The notes under the pieces: model-generated
Told to the model about the DNA's origin: nothing
Databases searched by the model: none
Seen by the model: the letters and a program-made list of their open reading frames with translations, nothing else
Assembly: GCA_002405485.1 (NCBI GenBank)
Contig: DHLW01000134.1
Span: 1-17,821 of the forward strand
Direction: 5' to 3'
Length of the DNA: 17,821 nucleotides
Source of the DNA: Phycisphaerales bacterium UBA4658
GTDB lineage: Bacteria; Planctomycetota; Phycisphaerae; Phycisphaerales; UBA1924
Made by a program: the position numbers and the translations under genes
In this document: piece after piece, positions 1-7,424 of the stretch
Layout of the letters: each line of letters opens with the position of its first letter
Numbering within the stretch: position 1 is the stretch's first letter

Positions 1-512
1 GCCTGGCGTGAGCCCCACTTGCTCTTGCGGATCGGGTCAGAATCGGTGTGCCCCTCGATCCGGATGTTCGAAGCATTGCGGAACCGGGTCATGTACTTGT
101 CCAGCTCCTTGCGGGCGTCGGGCTTGAGCGTCGCCGAGCCCGAACCAAACAGCACATCGCTGGAAATCTCGATCATCCGCTCGCGGGGCTCGCGCACGGT
201 GCCGGTGCGGCCGCCGTTCATCCCCGTGTCCCCGGCCCAGTTGCCCCCGCCCGCCGGCTGACGGGCGCTGGCGAGTTCCGTCTGCAACTGCGTGTTCTGC
301 GCCTGCAACTGCTGGTTCTGGGTGGCCAATGCGGCCTTCTCGGTGTCGATCGACGTGACCTTCTCGCGAAGTTCCGCCGCCTCGGCCCGCAACGCCTCGT
401 TCTCGTCCTTGATCTTGTTGTTGCACCCGCCGAGCACCAGCCCCGCGGTCACCACACCAAGGCCCAGCAGTCGAGCCCCGACCTTCAGTACGTTCAGTTC
501 TTTCCCGATCAT
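1..512 (-). CDS. OmpA-family peptidoglycan-associated lipoprotein (C-terminus cut by window edge)
   Basis: 170 codons are visible and the frame runs off the window start, so the C-terminus is missing. The N-terminus is a lipoprotein signal: basic residues, a hydrophobic stretch (about 12-28) and the lipobox LVLGGC with Cys30 as the lipidation site. Residues 35-85 are rich in Glu, Gln and Leu in heptads (DENEALRAEAAELREK, then Q/N-rich), a probable coiled-coil spacer. A Gly-rich linker leads to the start of an OmpA C-terminal domain (about 112 onward): ISSDVLFGSGSATLKPDA, then IRIEGHTDSDP at 150-160, the segment that contacts peptidoglycan (Asp157 is the likely diaminopimelate ligand). The start is the ATG at 512-510, with GGAG eight bases upstream; an ATG slightly further upstream is closed at once by a stop. 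By family it should tether outer membrane to cell wall. It could be Pal-like or MotB-like; the missing end prevents a choice. Confidence 0.88.
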   Translation of the reverse strand, partial: MIGKELNVLKVGARLLGLGVVTAGLVLGGCNNKIKDENEALRAEAAELREKVTSIDTEKAALATQNQQLQAQNTQLQTELASARQPAGGGNWAGDTGMNGGRTGTVREPRERMIEISSDVLFGSGSATLKPDARKELDKYMTRFRNASNIRIEGHTDSDPIRKSKWGSRQ

Positions 513-614
513 CGCGTCATCTCCGTGTGTGCGACGTTCTTCGCCGCCGATCGGCGCTGGGTCAAGCGCCCAAAACCGCCCGAGCACGCTCCATCGCGCT
601 CCCGAGTCGTGGCA

Positions 615-642
615 ACGCTAGTCACATCGGCCTTCGGGTCAA
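615..642 (-). promoter_or_regulatory. candidate sigma70-type promoter for the OmpA-like gene
   Basis: In the 181-base gap between the prepilin peptidase stop and the OmpA-like start, the minus strand has TTGACC (642-637, 5 of 6 to the -35 consensus), a 16-base spacer and TAGCGT (620-615), which keeps the key T, A and final T of a -10 box. A perfect 12-base palindrome (545-556) lies downstream in the presumed leader. The call rests on consensus resemblance only. Confidence 0.28.
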
Positions 643-693
643 CTTCTCTGCACTTCCCGTTGTTTCTTGACTTTTTGCCCCCGAGGCCCTCGA

Positions 694-2313
694 TCACGGC
701 AGATTCACGCTCGCCCCGAGCATCGCCGACAGGCCCCACTCCACCAGCGGCTTCCCCCCCACCACCAGCAACGTCGCCACCGTCAGATACGGTCCGAACG
801 GCATCGCCCGACCCGCCGGCCGATTCGCCAGCCCGGACACGATCACAAAGTACAACGCCACCACCGCGGCCAGCGGCACCGCCAACGCCGCGTCCACCCA
901 TCCCAGACATGCTCCCACCCCGGCCATGAGGTGCACATCGCCCAGCCCCATCGCCTCCTTCCCAAACGCCAACGTTCCCAAAATCCGGATCCCCCACACC
1001 ACCCCGCCCCCGATCAGCACGCCCATGAGCGTCCCTGCAAGCACCAGAAGCCACAGCGGCGCGTCTTGTCCCCCGAACACCCCTTGGGCCAGTTCGCCCC
1101 CCACCCACGCAAGGGCCAGACAGGGCGTCAGGAACAGCACCTCCTTGAGCACCTCCCGACGCGCGTGCGGATACGCGACCCACATCTCCGGTGCGCTCGG
1201 CTCAGACGCGGTCGCCGCAGATCCCGCACCCCCACTGCCCTCACCACCTCCACTCTCAGAACGATCAGCGGGCGCAGGCGACAGAAACCGACATGCCACG
1301 CCCGCCAGCATCGGACCCAGCACAAAGCCGATCGCCAGCCCGGCCCATCGTGGCCAGTCCAGCATCGGACCGACCACCGCCCCGGCGATCCCACCTGCAA
1401 GCATGACGACCGCCCACGCCAGCACGAACACCAGCACCAGCCGCACCCCCGGTCCGACGTGCTCTCCGACCGGCACGCCCTCGTCAACCTGCGTCTCGGG
1501 CGTCACGGGCGCATCCGGGTCGAATCCGCGCTCCCGCAGCGTGTTCCGCTCCCACTCCGGATAGTCCTCGAACGACCGGCGAATGAGCTTGAAGTGCAGG
1601 AAGAGATTGGCGATGACCAGCCCGATGACGCCCCCGATCGATGCGCCGATCCACCACCAGCTCACGGTGTCTCCGGGCCACCCGGGTGTCGGGAGCGCCC
1701 AGACCGCCGAGGGCGCCGTCACCGCCAGCTTGCGGAACCACGACTGCTCCGTCAGGGCCGCGCCCCCAGTATGAAACACGATGCCGATGATCCCGCACGC
1801 CCAGGGCAGCGCGAGCGGAATCGTGAACGTCTTGGCGTCAACAAGCGTCATCGCCACCAGCCCGCCCACGAGCATCACGTGCACGATGAGAATCGACCAG
1901 GTCGTCCGTGGCCACCCCTCGAACATGTCCGACCGGGCCCATTCCGGACGCATGAGCGACCAATCCACGCCCAGCGCCCGTGCCGGCTCCGGAAGCACAT
2001 AGCACACGATGAACACCGCCGCAAAGAGCAACGCCACCGTCAGCTCGACCAGCGGATACTCCGCCGAAATCCGGCTTCGGCAGAACCTGCACCGCCCGCG
2101 GAGCACCAGCCACCCCAGAATCGGGATGTTCTCGCGCCATGTGAGCTTGGTATCACAGGCCGGGCACCGCGAGGGAGGCGTCACCACGCCCATCCCCCGA
2201 GGCAGGCGGTACACCAGGACGTTGATCAGCGACCCCAGACACGCCCCATAGGCGAACATGAACGCGACCCACGTCGCCTGCAGCCCAAACATCATCCAGG
2301 AAAGCTCGGGCAT
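694..2313 (-). CDS. pilD: Type IV prepilin peptidase / N-methyltransferase (A24 family), enlarged form
   Basis: A 539-residue inner-membrane aspartic protease that cleaves the leader of prepilins and pseudopilins and usually N-methylates the new N-terminus. The N-terminal domain has GACLGSLINVLVYRLPRG (23-40) and a zinc site of two CxxC pairs (Cys50/53 and Cys75/78) flanking the NIPILGWL segment. The catalytic aspartates are Asp159 in TLVDAKTFTIP and Asp459 in the GxGD motif GLGDVH (456-461); the usual PFGP motif lies near the C-terminus (505-508). It is odd in length. The family is normally about 250-290 residues with the two aspartates some 60 apart; here they are 300 apart, separated by extra membrane segments and a charged, Gly/Ser/Ala-rich hydrophilic stretch (about 245-290 and 346-385). 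The ATG overlaps the xseB stop by one base (TGATG), implying coupled translation. A likely substrate is the pilin-like protein at 7425-8474. It could equally be named gspO. Confidence 0.93.
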   Translation of the reverse strand: MPELSWMMFGLQATWVAFMFAYGACLGSLINVLVYRLPRGMGVVTPPSRCPACDTKLTWRENIPILGWLVLRGRCRFCRSRISAEYPLVELTVALLFAAVFIVCYVLPEPARALGVDWSLMRPEWARSDMFEGWPRTTWSILIVHVMLVGGLVAMTLVDAKTFTIPLALPWACGIIGIVFHTGGAALTEQSWFRKLAVTAPSAVWALPTPGWPGDTVSWWWIGASIGGVIGLVIANLFLHFKLIRRSFEDYPEWERNTLRERGFDPDAPVTPETQVDEGVPVGEHVGPGVRLVLVFVLAWAVVMLAGGIAGAVVGPMLDWPRWAGLAIGFVLGPMLAGVACRFLSPAPADRSESGGGEGSGGAGSAATASEPSAPEMWVAYPHARREVLKEVLFLTPCLALAWVGGELAQGVFGGQDAPLWLLVLAGTLMGVLIGGGVVWGIRILGTLAFGKEAMGLGDVHLMAGVGACLGWVDAALAVPLAAVVALYFVIVSGLANRPAGRAMPFGPYLTVATLLVVGGKPLVEWGLSAMLGASVNLP

Positions 2314-2726
2314 CAGATCGGCGGCTCCGCGTCATCGTCTTCTTCGTCGGCCCGGGATTGGGACGAGTCCTCACCACTATCGGGTGCCTGGCGACCCGGT
2401 CCGCCACTGGGCGACCCGGGCCCGCTCTCATCGGCTGATGACAGCGTGCGGGTGAGATCTTCAACCTTCTGCTTGGCCCGGTCGAGCTTGCCCCGGCAGT
2501 GATTCAGCAGGCCCACGCCACGCTCGTACTCCGCGAGCGACTCTTCCAACCCGACTTCTCCGGATTCGATCCGTTCGAGGATCCCCTCGATCTGCGCCAG
2601 GGCGTCCTCGAACGACAGCGCGGGATCCGGCCCATCCACGCCGCCCGGCCGTGCCGCCCTGCTGGACTTGGGCTTGATGATCGGCTTGCCCGAGGAGTGT
2701 CCCGACGATGACGGTGGCGTGCTCAC
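2313..2726 (-). CDS. xseB: Exonuclease VII small subunit
   Basis: A 137-residue protein with the short helical XseB core at about 38-95: SFEDALAQIEGILERIESGE, then LEESLAEYERGVGLLNHC and LDRAKQKVEDL. XseB bundles several copies onto one XseA to form exonuclease VII, which degrades single-stranded DNA from both ends into oligonucleotides in the cytoplasm. The core is flanked by non-family extensions: a Ser/Pro/Lys-rich N-terminus (1-35) and an acidic, Gly/Ser-rich tail (96-137, ending in a run of Asp and Glu). Usual XseB is about 60-90 residues. The start is GTG at 2726-2724, nine bases after the xseA stop, with no good Shine-Dalgarno nearby (a GGAGG lies about 19 bases back, inside xseA). The end overlaps the prepilin peptidase start by one base. 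The pairing with xseA leaves little doubt about identity. Confidence 0.95.
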   Translation of the reverse strand: MSTPPSSSGHSSGKPIIKPKSSRAARPGGVDGPDPALSFEDALAQIEGILERIESGEVGLEESLAEYERGVGLLNHCRGKLDRAKQKVEDLTRTLSSADESGPGSPSGGPGRQAPDSGEDSSQSRADEEDDDAEPPI

Positions 2727-2735
2727 TCTGCCAGA

Positions 2736-4313
2736 CTATCCGCCCCCTCCAAACAGGTCCAACTGTTCCCGGGCCAGATCCGCGGACTGCTCGCGGGCTT
2801 GCTCGTTCTTTCGCCGCGGCTTGACCGAGCGGGCCCGGGCCGGCGGAACGTCGCGCACGGCCACGCGATCCGACTCGTTCCCCACGACTGAGGTGATGCT
2901 CCCGTCGGCCAGCCGCGTCCGGATGAGTTCCCCCGGTCCGACATCCGCCGCCGACCGCAGCACCGTGCCGTCGGCACGGAGCGTCATGGTGAACCCGCGT
3001 CTGAGAACGTTGTGAGGGCCGACCAGGTCGAGCCCTCGTGCCAGCGCGAGCAGTCCCGCCTCGCGTGCCGCGAGCGCCTGCCGGATTGCGTGCTGGAGCG
3101 ATCGGCCCGGGCGCTCGATATCGACCCTGCGAACGCGCTCGCGCATCGCGATCCGCAGGCGGGCCGATGCATCGCGGAGCAGAATCTCCCGCCGCGCATA
3201 CTCCGCGTCGGGGCGACACCTGTGGAGTCGGCGATCGAGCTCATCAAGCCGTCGCTCGCACGCCTGCACGCGCTCCGCTGCCGCACGCCGCAGGTCCTTG
3301 GTGATCCGAGCCAGCCCCTGGACCCTGTTCTGCACGACCAGCATGGGATCGCTGAACGCCGCATGTCTGGCCGCACCGCGCAATCGCTCGGCGTTCAGCG
3401 CGATCTGCCGGCCCACACCGCCGGCCAACCGTGCGGCAATCGAGTCGAGCTGCCGCCGATGCGCCGCCGCGTCGGGCGCGATCCGCATCGCGGCCTGCGT
3501 GGGCGTCGCGCAGCGCAGATCCGCGACCAGTTCGGCGATGGTGGTGTCCGTCTCGTGGCCGATCGCCGCCACCACAGGTATGGGCGAGGCCACGATGGCC
3601 TCAGCAACGACGCGCTCGTTGAAGGCCCACAGATCCTCCATCGAGCCCCCGCCGCGCGTCACGAGCACGACATCCACTCCAAGCTCGGCGTGCCGCATCC
3701 CGATGGACCGGATCGCCCAGGCGATCTGCTCCGCCGCTCCGTCTCCCTGCACACGCACGTCCACCAGGGCCAGCGGCAACCCCGGGCACCGCCTGCCCAC
3801 CGTGTCCAGCACGTCCTGCAACGCCGCGGCGCTTCGACTTGTCACGATCGCCACACGCCTGGGAAACACCGGGATCACCCGCTTGCGGTCCTGGGCGAAG
3901 TACCCGAGCCCCCGCAGCTCTTCCACGAGCTTCCGATACGCCAGTTCCAGCGCACCAACACCCACGGGCTCAAGCCGATCCACGATGAACTGCGTCCGCC
4001 CCTGCTTGGCGTAGAACTCCACACGTCCGGTCGCCACCACCTGCTGCCCCGTGCGCGGCGTGAACCCGGCCTTTCTTGCCGCCGACTGCCACATCGCGCA
4101 CGAGATCACCGCATCGGCGTCCTTCAGATCAAAGTACCAGTGCGTGCGCTCCCGGAACTGACCGATCTCCCCCACCACGCGCACGCCCGTCGGCAGCGCG
4201 TCCTTCAGCGCCCGATCGATCATCGCCGCGAGCTGACCGACCGTCACCTGCCGGGGGGCGCTCGGCGGCCCCGACGGCTTGCCCGCACTTGGCCCAAAGG
4301 GAAGTCGTGACAT
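2736..4313 (-). CDS. xseA: Exonuclease VII large subunit
   Basis: A 525-residue catalytic subunit of exonuclease VII, a cytoplasmic single-strand-specific nuclease used in mismatch repair and damage processing. An N-terminal OB-fold (about 21-117) has VRVVGEIGQF and THWYFDLKD. The catalytic region has RGGGSMEDLWAFNE (220-233) and GHETDTTIAELVADLR (252-267), both family signatures. A long charged coiled-coil region follows (about 280-420), then GPHNVLRRGFT (432-442), typical of the XseA C-terminal part. A Lys/Arg-rich tail closes the protein. The chosen ATG (4313-4311) gives the expected N-terminal length. The frame stays open 74 codons further upstream, but that stretch is Arg/Ser-rich and runs through the terminator hairpins of the next gene, so it is not coding. 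No Shine-Dalgarno is visible. A TACACT box eight bases before the ATG would fit a leaderless or very short leader; this is inference. xseB follows after nine bases. Confidence 0.96.
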   Translation of the reverse strand: MSRLPFGPSAGKPSGPPSAPRQVTVGQLAAMIDRALKDALPTGVRVVGEIGQFRERTHWYFDLKDADAVISCAMWQSAARKAGFTPRTGQQVVATGRVEFYAKQGRTQFIVDRLEPVGVGALELAYRKLVEELRGLGYFAQDRKRVIPVFPRRVAIVTSRSAAALQDVLDTVGRRCPGLPLALVDVRVQGDGAAEQIAWAIRSIGMRHAELGVDVVLVTRGGGSMEDLWAFNERVVAEAIVASPIPVVAAIGHETDTTIAELVADLRCATPTQAAMRIAPDAAAHRRQLDSIAARLAGGVGRQIALNAERLRGAARHAAFSDPMLVVQNRVQGLARITKDLRRAAAERVQACERRLDELDRRLHRCRPDAEYARREILLRDASARLRIAMRERVRRVDIERPGRSLQHAIRQALAAREAGLLALARGLDLVGPHNVLRRGFTMTLRADGTVLRSAADVGPGELIRTRLADGSITSVVGNESDRVAVRDVPPARARSVKPRRKNEQAREQSADLAREQLDLFGGGG

Positions 4314-4377
4314 GCGGCCGGAGTGTACCGCGGTGTTCTCGGCATCACCGTCGCGCACGCGACCGCATGAACGACAA

Positions 4378-4408
4378 CGCGGGGACCGGAACACTCCGGA
4401 GCCCCGCG
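4378..4408 (-). terminator. second hairpin downstream of the PstS-dockerin gene (possible backup terminator)
   Basis: An imperfect inverted repeat: CGCGGGG pairs across, then a small bulge, then CCGGA pairs with TCCGG around a four-base loop (ACAC). Read on the minus strand it is followed by TTGTCGTTC, only mildly T-rich. It lies between the stronger hairpin at 4430-4463 and the xseA start, so it may be a backup terminator or part of the xseA leader. Confidence 0.4.
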
Positions 4409-4429
4409 TCGTGGCCATCCAAACAGATA

Positions 4430-4463
4430 CGCCGAGGCCGGGGAAACACACCCGGCCTCGGCG
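4430..4463 (-). terminator. intrinsic-type terminator hairpin after the PstS-dockerin gene
   Basis: A perfect 13-bp inverted repeat, CGCCGAGGCCGGG against CCCGGCCTCGGCG, with an eight-base loop, starts ten bases after the TAA stop at 4474-4476 on the minus strand. The bases after the stem (TATCTGTTTGG) are only partly T-rich, as is common in very GC-rich genomes. It separates the secreted-protein gene from the xseA-xseB-prepilin peptidase cluster. Confidence 0.75.
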
Positions 4464-4473
4464 ATGATGGTCC

Positions 4474-7230
4474 TTAGCAGCCGCCCGCGAACCAGGCGTT
4501 GAGGAACGCGAAGATGTCCCCGACCTCGACCGCACCGGTCGCGTCGAAGTCCGTCTTGCAGCTTCCGGCGAACCAGGCGTTGAGGAACGCGAAGATGTCG
4601 CCGACCTCGATCGCGCTGTTGCAGTCGAAGTCCGGCGGGCAGGTCAGGGCCAGGTCGGCGGCGTTGATGACGCCGTCGCCGTTCATGTCGCCCATGGCGT
4701 AGCCGCCGTTCATGCCCTGGTTGGCCGTGACGATGTTGCGGTCGGTGACGTTCTTGACGCCGTCCAGGTTCACGTCGCCGATGCAGGTCCCGAGGATGCC
4801 GGTCACGATCTCGCTGACGTCATTCTGATCGACGACGCGGTCGCCGGTCATGTCCGCCGACAGATCAAAGAGCACCGCCTCGCCCAGGTCCGTCCAGTTG
4901 GCCGCACCGCCGGAGATGCCCGGCTGATTGAACTGACGGAAGACGTAGTCGATGTCGCGAGCGTCCACGCGACCGTCGGCGCCGACCGGGGCCCAGCCGC
5001 TGGCCACGCGACCGGTGGGACCGGCCACGTCACCTCGGGAGTCGCCCGCGGCGTACGGCTTGATGCAGCCGCCGTTGCCCAGCACCGTGCCGAAGAAGTT
5101 GCCGGCGAAGGCATTGTCGACGGCGGTGAACCCGGCCTTGCGGTCCAGGTTGCCGCCCACGAGCGCCAGGCCGTCGGCCCAGTAGCGGACGTCGAGCGTG
5201 TCGAACGACCCGTTGGCGTCGAAGTCGCCGAGGATCTCGATGCAGGCATCGCCGGGGTTGGCGGCCTGTCCCGTCGAGGTCGCCAGGGTCGCCAGAGCGC
5301 CGGAGGCCGCGGGGCTGACCCAGGCCGGACCGCCGTTGCGCTGCCGCCACGCGGCGACGAGGCCGGTCGCGTCAGCGATGGAGCGGATGCCGTCGGCGTT
5401 GAAGTCGCCGGCGGTGAGGTTCCGGAGCGGGAGGTTGGAGGCGAAGCTCAGCGTGGCGCCCGACTGCGTCAGGTAGCCGTTGCCGTTGGGCACGAGGTCG
5501 GAGTACACGACACCGGTCAGACGCGTCGGAACCTTGCCGGCCCGGCTGTTGGCGGGATTGACCGGAGCAACTGCGTTGCCGAAGGCGCTGAGCACGGTGG
5601 CGTTGGTCGTGTGGATGTTGTTGGCGCGGGTGTAGGTCTGGAGGTTCTGGTTGAAGCCCGGGTTGGCGATGAGCACGCAGGGCTGGGTCAGGTCGTGCAG
5701 GTTGTCGATCGCGCCCAGCAGAAGGAACTGCTGCGCGGCCCGCTCGCCGGGCATGAAGTCGTTGTTGCTGCCACCGGGAACCGCGACGAACGCCGCGATC
5801 GACTCGCGGACGTTGTTCACGTACGCCGCCGCCGCCTTGTTCACCATCGGGGTGTTGCCGTTGTTCAGGCCGCCCGCCGACACCGGCTCGGCCGCCGGGT
5901 CGCCGATCGTGGCGAGCACGGCCTGGCCGCCGATGATCCAGCCGTTGGGGCTGTTGTCCAGCAGGTTGTCGATCGTCGGACGCACGAACGCCGTGCCGCC
6001 ATAGGTGTCGTTCTGCACCGCGGCGATTTCCAGGTTGCCGTTGCTGAGCCACGAGCCGGAGCCCGAGCCGCTCACGCCGCGCTCGGTTCCGACGTAGCCG
6101 ACGCCCAGCCGCGTGTTGCGGATGACCGCTTCCATGCCGCCGTTGGAGGTCTTGTTGGTCGGGAAGAACTGCGCCCCGGCGATGTGCTGGGCCGAGACGG
6201 CGGACTCGCCGCCCACGTTGTCACCAATGCCCCACGAGGGGTCGATGCAGATGCTGTTCATGAACGCGTTGCGGGTGCCCGAGCCCACGTCGCGGGTGCA
6301 GACCACGAAGTTCTCGCCGTTCACGGCGCGGCCGGTCGTGAACAGGTGCTGCAGTTCCGTGATCCGGAGCTGCCGGATCCCCGTGCCGTAGTTCACAACC
6401 GGCGCGATCGGGGCATAGAAGAGCTCGGTGTCGAAGATGGTGTTGGAGTCCTGGGCCGTGGGATTGGCCGGATCAAACAGGGTGCGGCCGTTCAGCGGCG
6501 ACAGGAACGACGACAGGCCGCCGGCCAGATGCGGGTTGGTGGCGTTGGGCGCGGTCTCTCCGTTCTTGCCGACGCTCAGCCGCGGGTTCAGCCCGTAGCC
6601 CAGCTCCAGCGGCTTGCGCAGCGGATTCGGCGAGCCGCCCGGCTTCTGCGTGGCCCACTTGGTGGAGACGTCCAGCGGAGCGATGTCGATCGTCACGCAC
6701 CCGACGGTGCCGGAGATGGTGCGGTTGGCGCCGTTGGTCGCAGCACGCTGGGGAATGCCGCCGGAGTTCAGCGGCTGGTACGGACCGCCGGTGGTCGGGT
6801 TGCCGCCGGAGATGTACGCCGTGCCGTTCCAGTACGCCGTCTGCGCCAGCCCGAACAGGCCGAGCGAGGTGTTGGAGCCGAGCATGCCGGCGGGCTCGCC
6901 GACGGTGTGGTCGGAGGTGACGCACACGGTGCCGCCGAACAGCGTCAGCTCGCGGAACCCGTTCACCGAACCCACGACGCGGTACGACAGGTTCCAGACG
7001 TTGGACGGGGTCGTGCCGCGCGGGAGCAGGTTCTGCAGCCCGAACGGCGTGCACCGACCGCAGACGCCGTTGCTGTCGACGTCGATGAAGTCGTTCGTGG
7101 AGGCCTGGGCCTGCACGAAGTTCTCAAGCAGCGTCGCGCCCGAGATGTTGATCATCTGCTGGGCGAGCGCGCTGCCGGCGGTGAGGCACGTGCCCGCCGC
7201 CATGACCATGCCGAGAGTTGTCCGCTTCAT
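4474..7230 (-). CDS. Secreted PstS-like substrate-binding protein fused to eight dockerin/EF-hand loops, ending in Gly-Cys
   Basis: A 918-residue exported protein. Residues 1-23 form a signal peptide (MKRTTLGM..., cut after ALA at about 23). Residues 26-560 resemble PstS-type periplasmic binding proteins: ISGATLLENF near the N-terminus, IDIAPLDVS (181-189), APIAPVVNYG (273-282), ELQHLFTTGRAVNGE (292-306) and RDVGSGTRNAF (313-323), the last matching the phosphate-contacting segment of PstS. The C-terminal third carries eight calcium-loop motifs, at 609-620, about 749-759, 669-680, 793-804, 819-830, 848-859, 867-878 and 894-905 (for example DVNLDGVKNVTD). The last two loops belong to a duplicated 27-residue unit, each with GDIFAFLNAWFAG, ending SC and GC. 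A terminal Gly-Cys after a dockerin resembles what I recall as the GC-type dockerin anchor of Phycisphaerales. The start is the ATG at 7230 with AAGGAG ten bases upstream; an in-frame start 21 codons earlier would spoil the signal peptide. The ligand (phosphate or another anion) is unproven. Confidence 0.85.
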   Translation of the reverse strand: MKRTTLGMVMAAGTCLTAGSALAQQMINISGATLLENFVQAQASTNDFIDVDSNGVCGRCTPFGLQNLLPRGTTPSNVWNLSYRVVGSVNGFRELTLFGGTVCVTSDHTVGEPAGMLGSNTSLGLFGLAQTAYWNGTAYISGGNPTTGGPYQPLNSGGIPQRAATNGANRTISGTVGCVTIDIAPLDVSTKWATQKPGGSPNPLRKPLELGYGLNPRLSVGKNGETAPNATNPHLAGGLSSFLSPLNGRTLFDPANPTAQDSNTIFDTELFYAPIAPVVNYGTGIRQLRITELQHLFTTGRAVNGENFVVCTRDVGSGTRNAFMNSICIDPSWGIGDNVGGESAVSAQHIAGAQFFPTNKTSNGGMEAVIRNTRLGVGYVGTERGVSGSGSGSWLSNGNLEIAAVQNDTYGGTAFVRPTIDNLLDNSPNGWIIGGQAVLATIGDPAAEPVSAGGLNNGNTPMVNKAAAAYVNNVRESIAAFVAVPGGSNNDFMPGERAAQQFLLLGAIDNLHDLTQPCVLIANPGFNQNLQTYTRANNIHTTNATVLSAFGNAVAPVNPANSRAGKVPTRLTGVVYSDLVPNGNGYLTQSGATLSFASNLPLRNLTAGDFNADGIRSIADATGLVAAWRQRNGGPAWVSPAASGALATLATSTGQAANPGDACIEILGDFDANGSFDTLDVRYWADGLALVGGNLDRKAGFTAVDNAFAGNFFGTVLGNGGCIKPYAAGDSRGDVAGPTGRVASGWAPVGADGRVDARDIDYVFRQFNQPGISGGAANWTDLGEAVLFDLSADMTGDRVVDQNDVSEIVTGILGTCIGDVNLDGVKNVTDRNIVTANQGMNGGYAMGDMNGDGVINAADLALTCPPDFDCNSAIEVGDIFAFLNAWFAGSCKTDFDATGAVEVGDIFAFLNAWFAGGC
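4487..4610 (-). repeat. 81-bp-period tandem duplication encoding the terminal dockerin unit
   Basis: Two 43-base segments (4487-4529 and 4568-4610) differ at one position and lie exactly 81 bases apart, so the unit is 27 codons and in frame. The rest of each unit (the calcium loop DFDCNSAIEVGD or DFDATGAVEVGD) has diverged more. The near identity of the GDIFAFLNAWFAG part suggests a recent duplication or ongoing gene conversion. Confidence 0.9.
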
Positions 7231-7240
7231 ACGATGCTCA

Positions 7241-7246
7241 CTCCTT
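7241..7246 (-). promoter_or_regulatory. Shine-Dalgarno fixing the start of the PstS-dockerin gene
   Basis: AAGGAG on the minus strand, ten bases before the ATG at 7230-7228. It supports this ATG, which also begins a textbook signal peptide, over the in-frame ATG 63 bases upstream. Confidence 0.7.
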
Positions 7247-7381
7247 CTTGATTCGATCCAAACACCACGAACAAGGGGGTACGCCGGACGCATGCGCAGA
7301 CCGACTTCTCACTGGCTCCAAACACGCAAACGGAGCCGAACCGGAGACGATGCGCGAAATGAAGGTCTGCGTTGAATCGAT

Positions 7382-7405
7382 CGCCGACCGATCTCTCGGG
7401 CGGCG
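7382..7405 (-). terminator. weak hairpin after the pilin-like gene
   Basis: CGCCGACCG pairs with CGGGCGGCG around a six-base loop with one mismatch, beginning about 20 bases after the stop of the pilin-like gene. No T-tract follows. In the rest of the 194-base gap I see no gene; TCCAAACAC occurs twice (7257-7265 and 7317-7325), 60 bases apart, of unknown meaning. Confidence 0.35.
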
Positions 7406-7424
7406 TCGCTGCTGAACTGCTCGA

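Noticed and set aside
682..693. Possible terminator directly after the prepilin peptidase stop
   Set aside because: The near-palindrome CGAGGCCCTCG has no room for a loop and no T-run follows on the minus strand.
667..2502. A 611-codon open frame on the plus strand opposite the prepilin peptidase and xseB
   Set aside because: It is Arg/His/Pro/Gln-rich with no domain signature, as expected for the complement of a GC-rich gene; the minus strand has a full catalytic motif set.
4314..4535. Extension of xseA by 74 codons upstream
   Set aside because: The added part is Arg/Ser-rich, crosses two hairpins and enters the end of the dockerin gene; family length fits the ATG at 4313.
5611..7251. A 546-codon plus-strand open frame opposite the PstS-dockerin gene
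   Set aside because: Composition is Val/Gly/Arg/His-biased without motifs; it is a shadow of the opposite strand.
7257..7325. TCCAAACAC repeated 60 bases apart before the PstS-dockerin gene
   Set aside because: It is only nine bases with no matching promoter spacing or symmetry; too short to call an operator.
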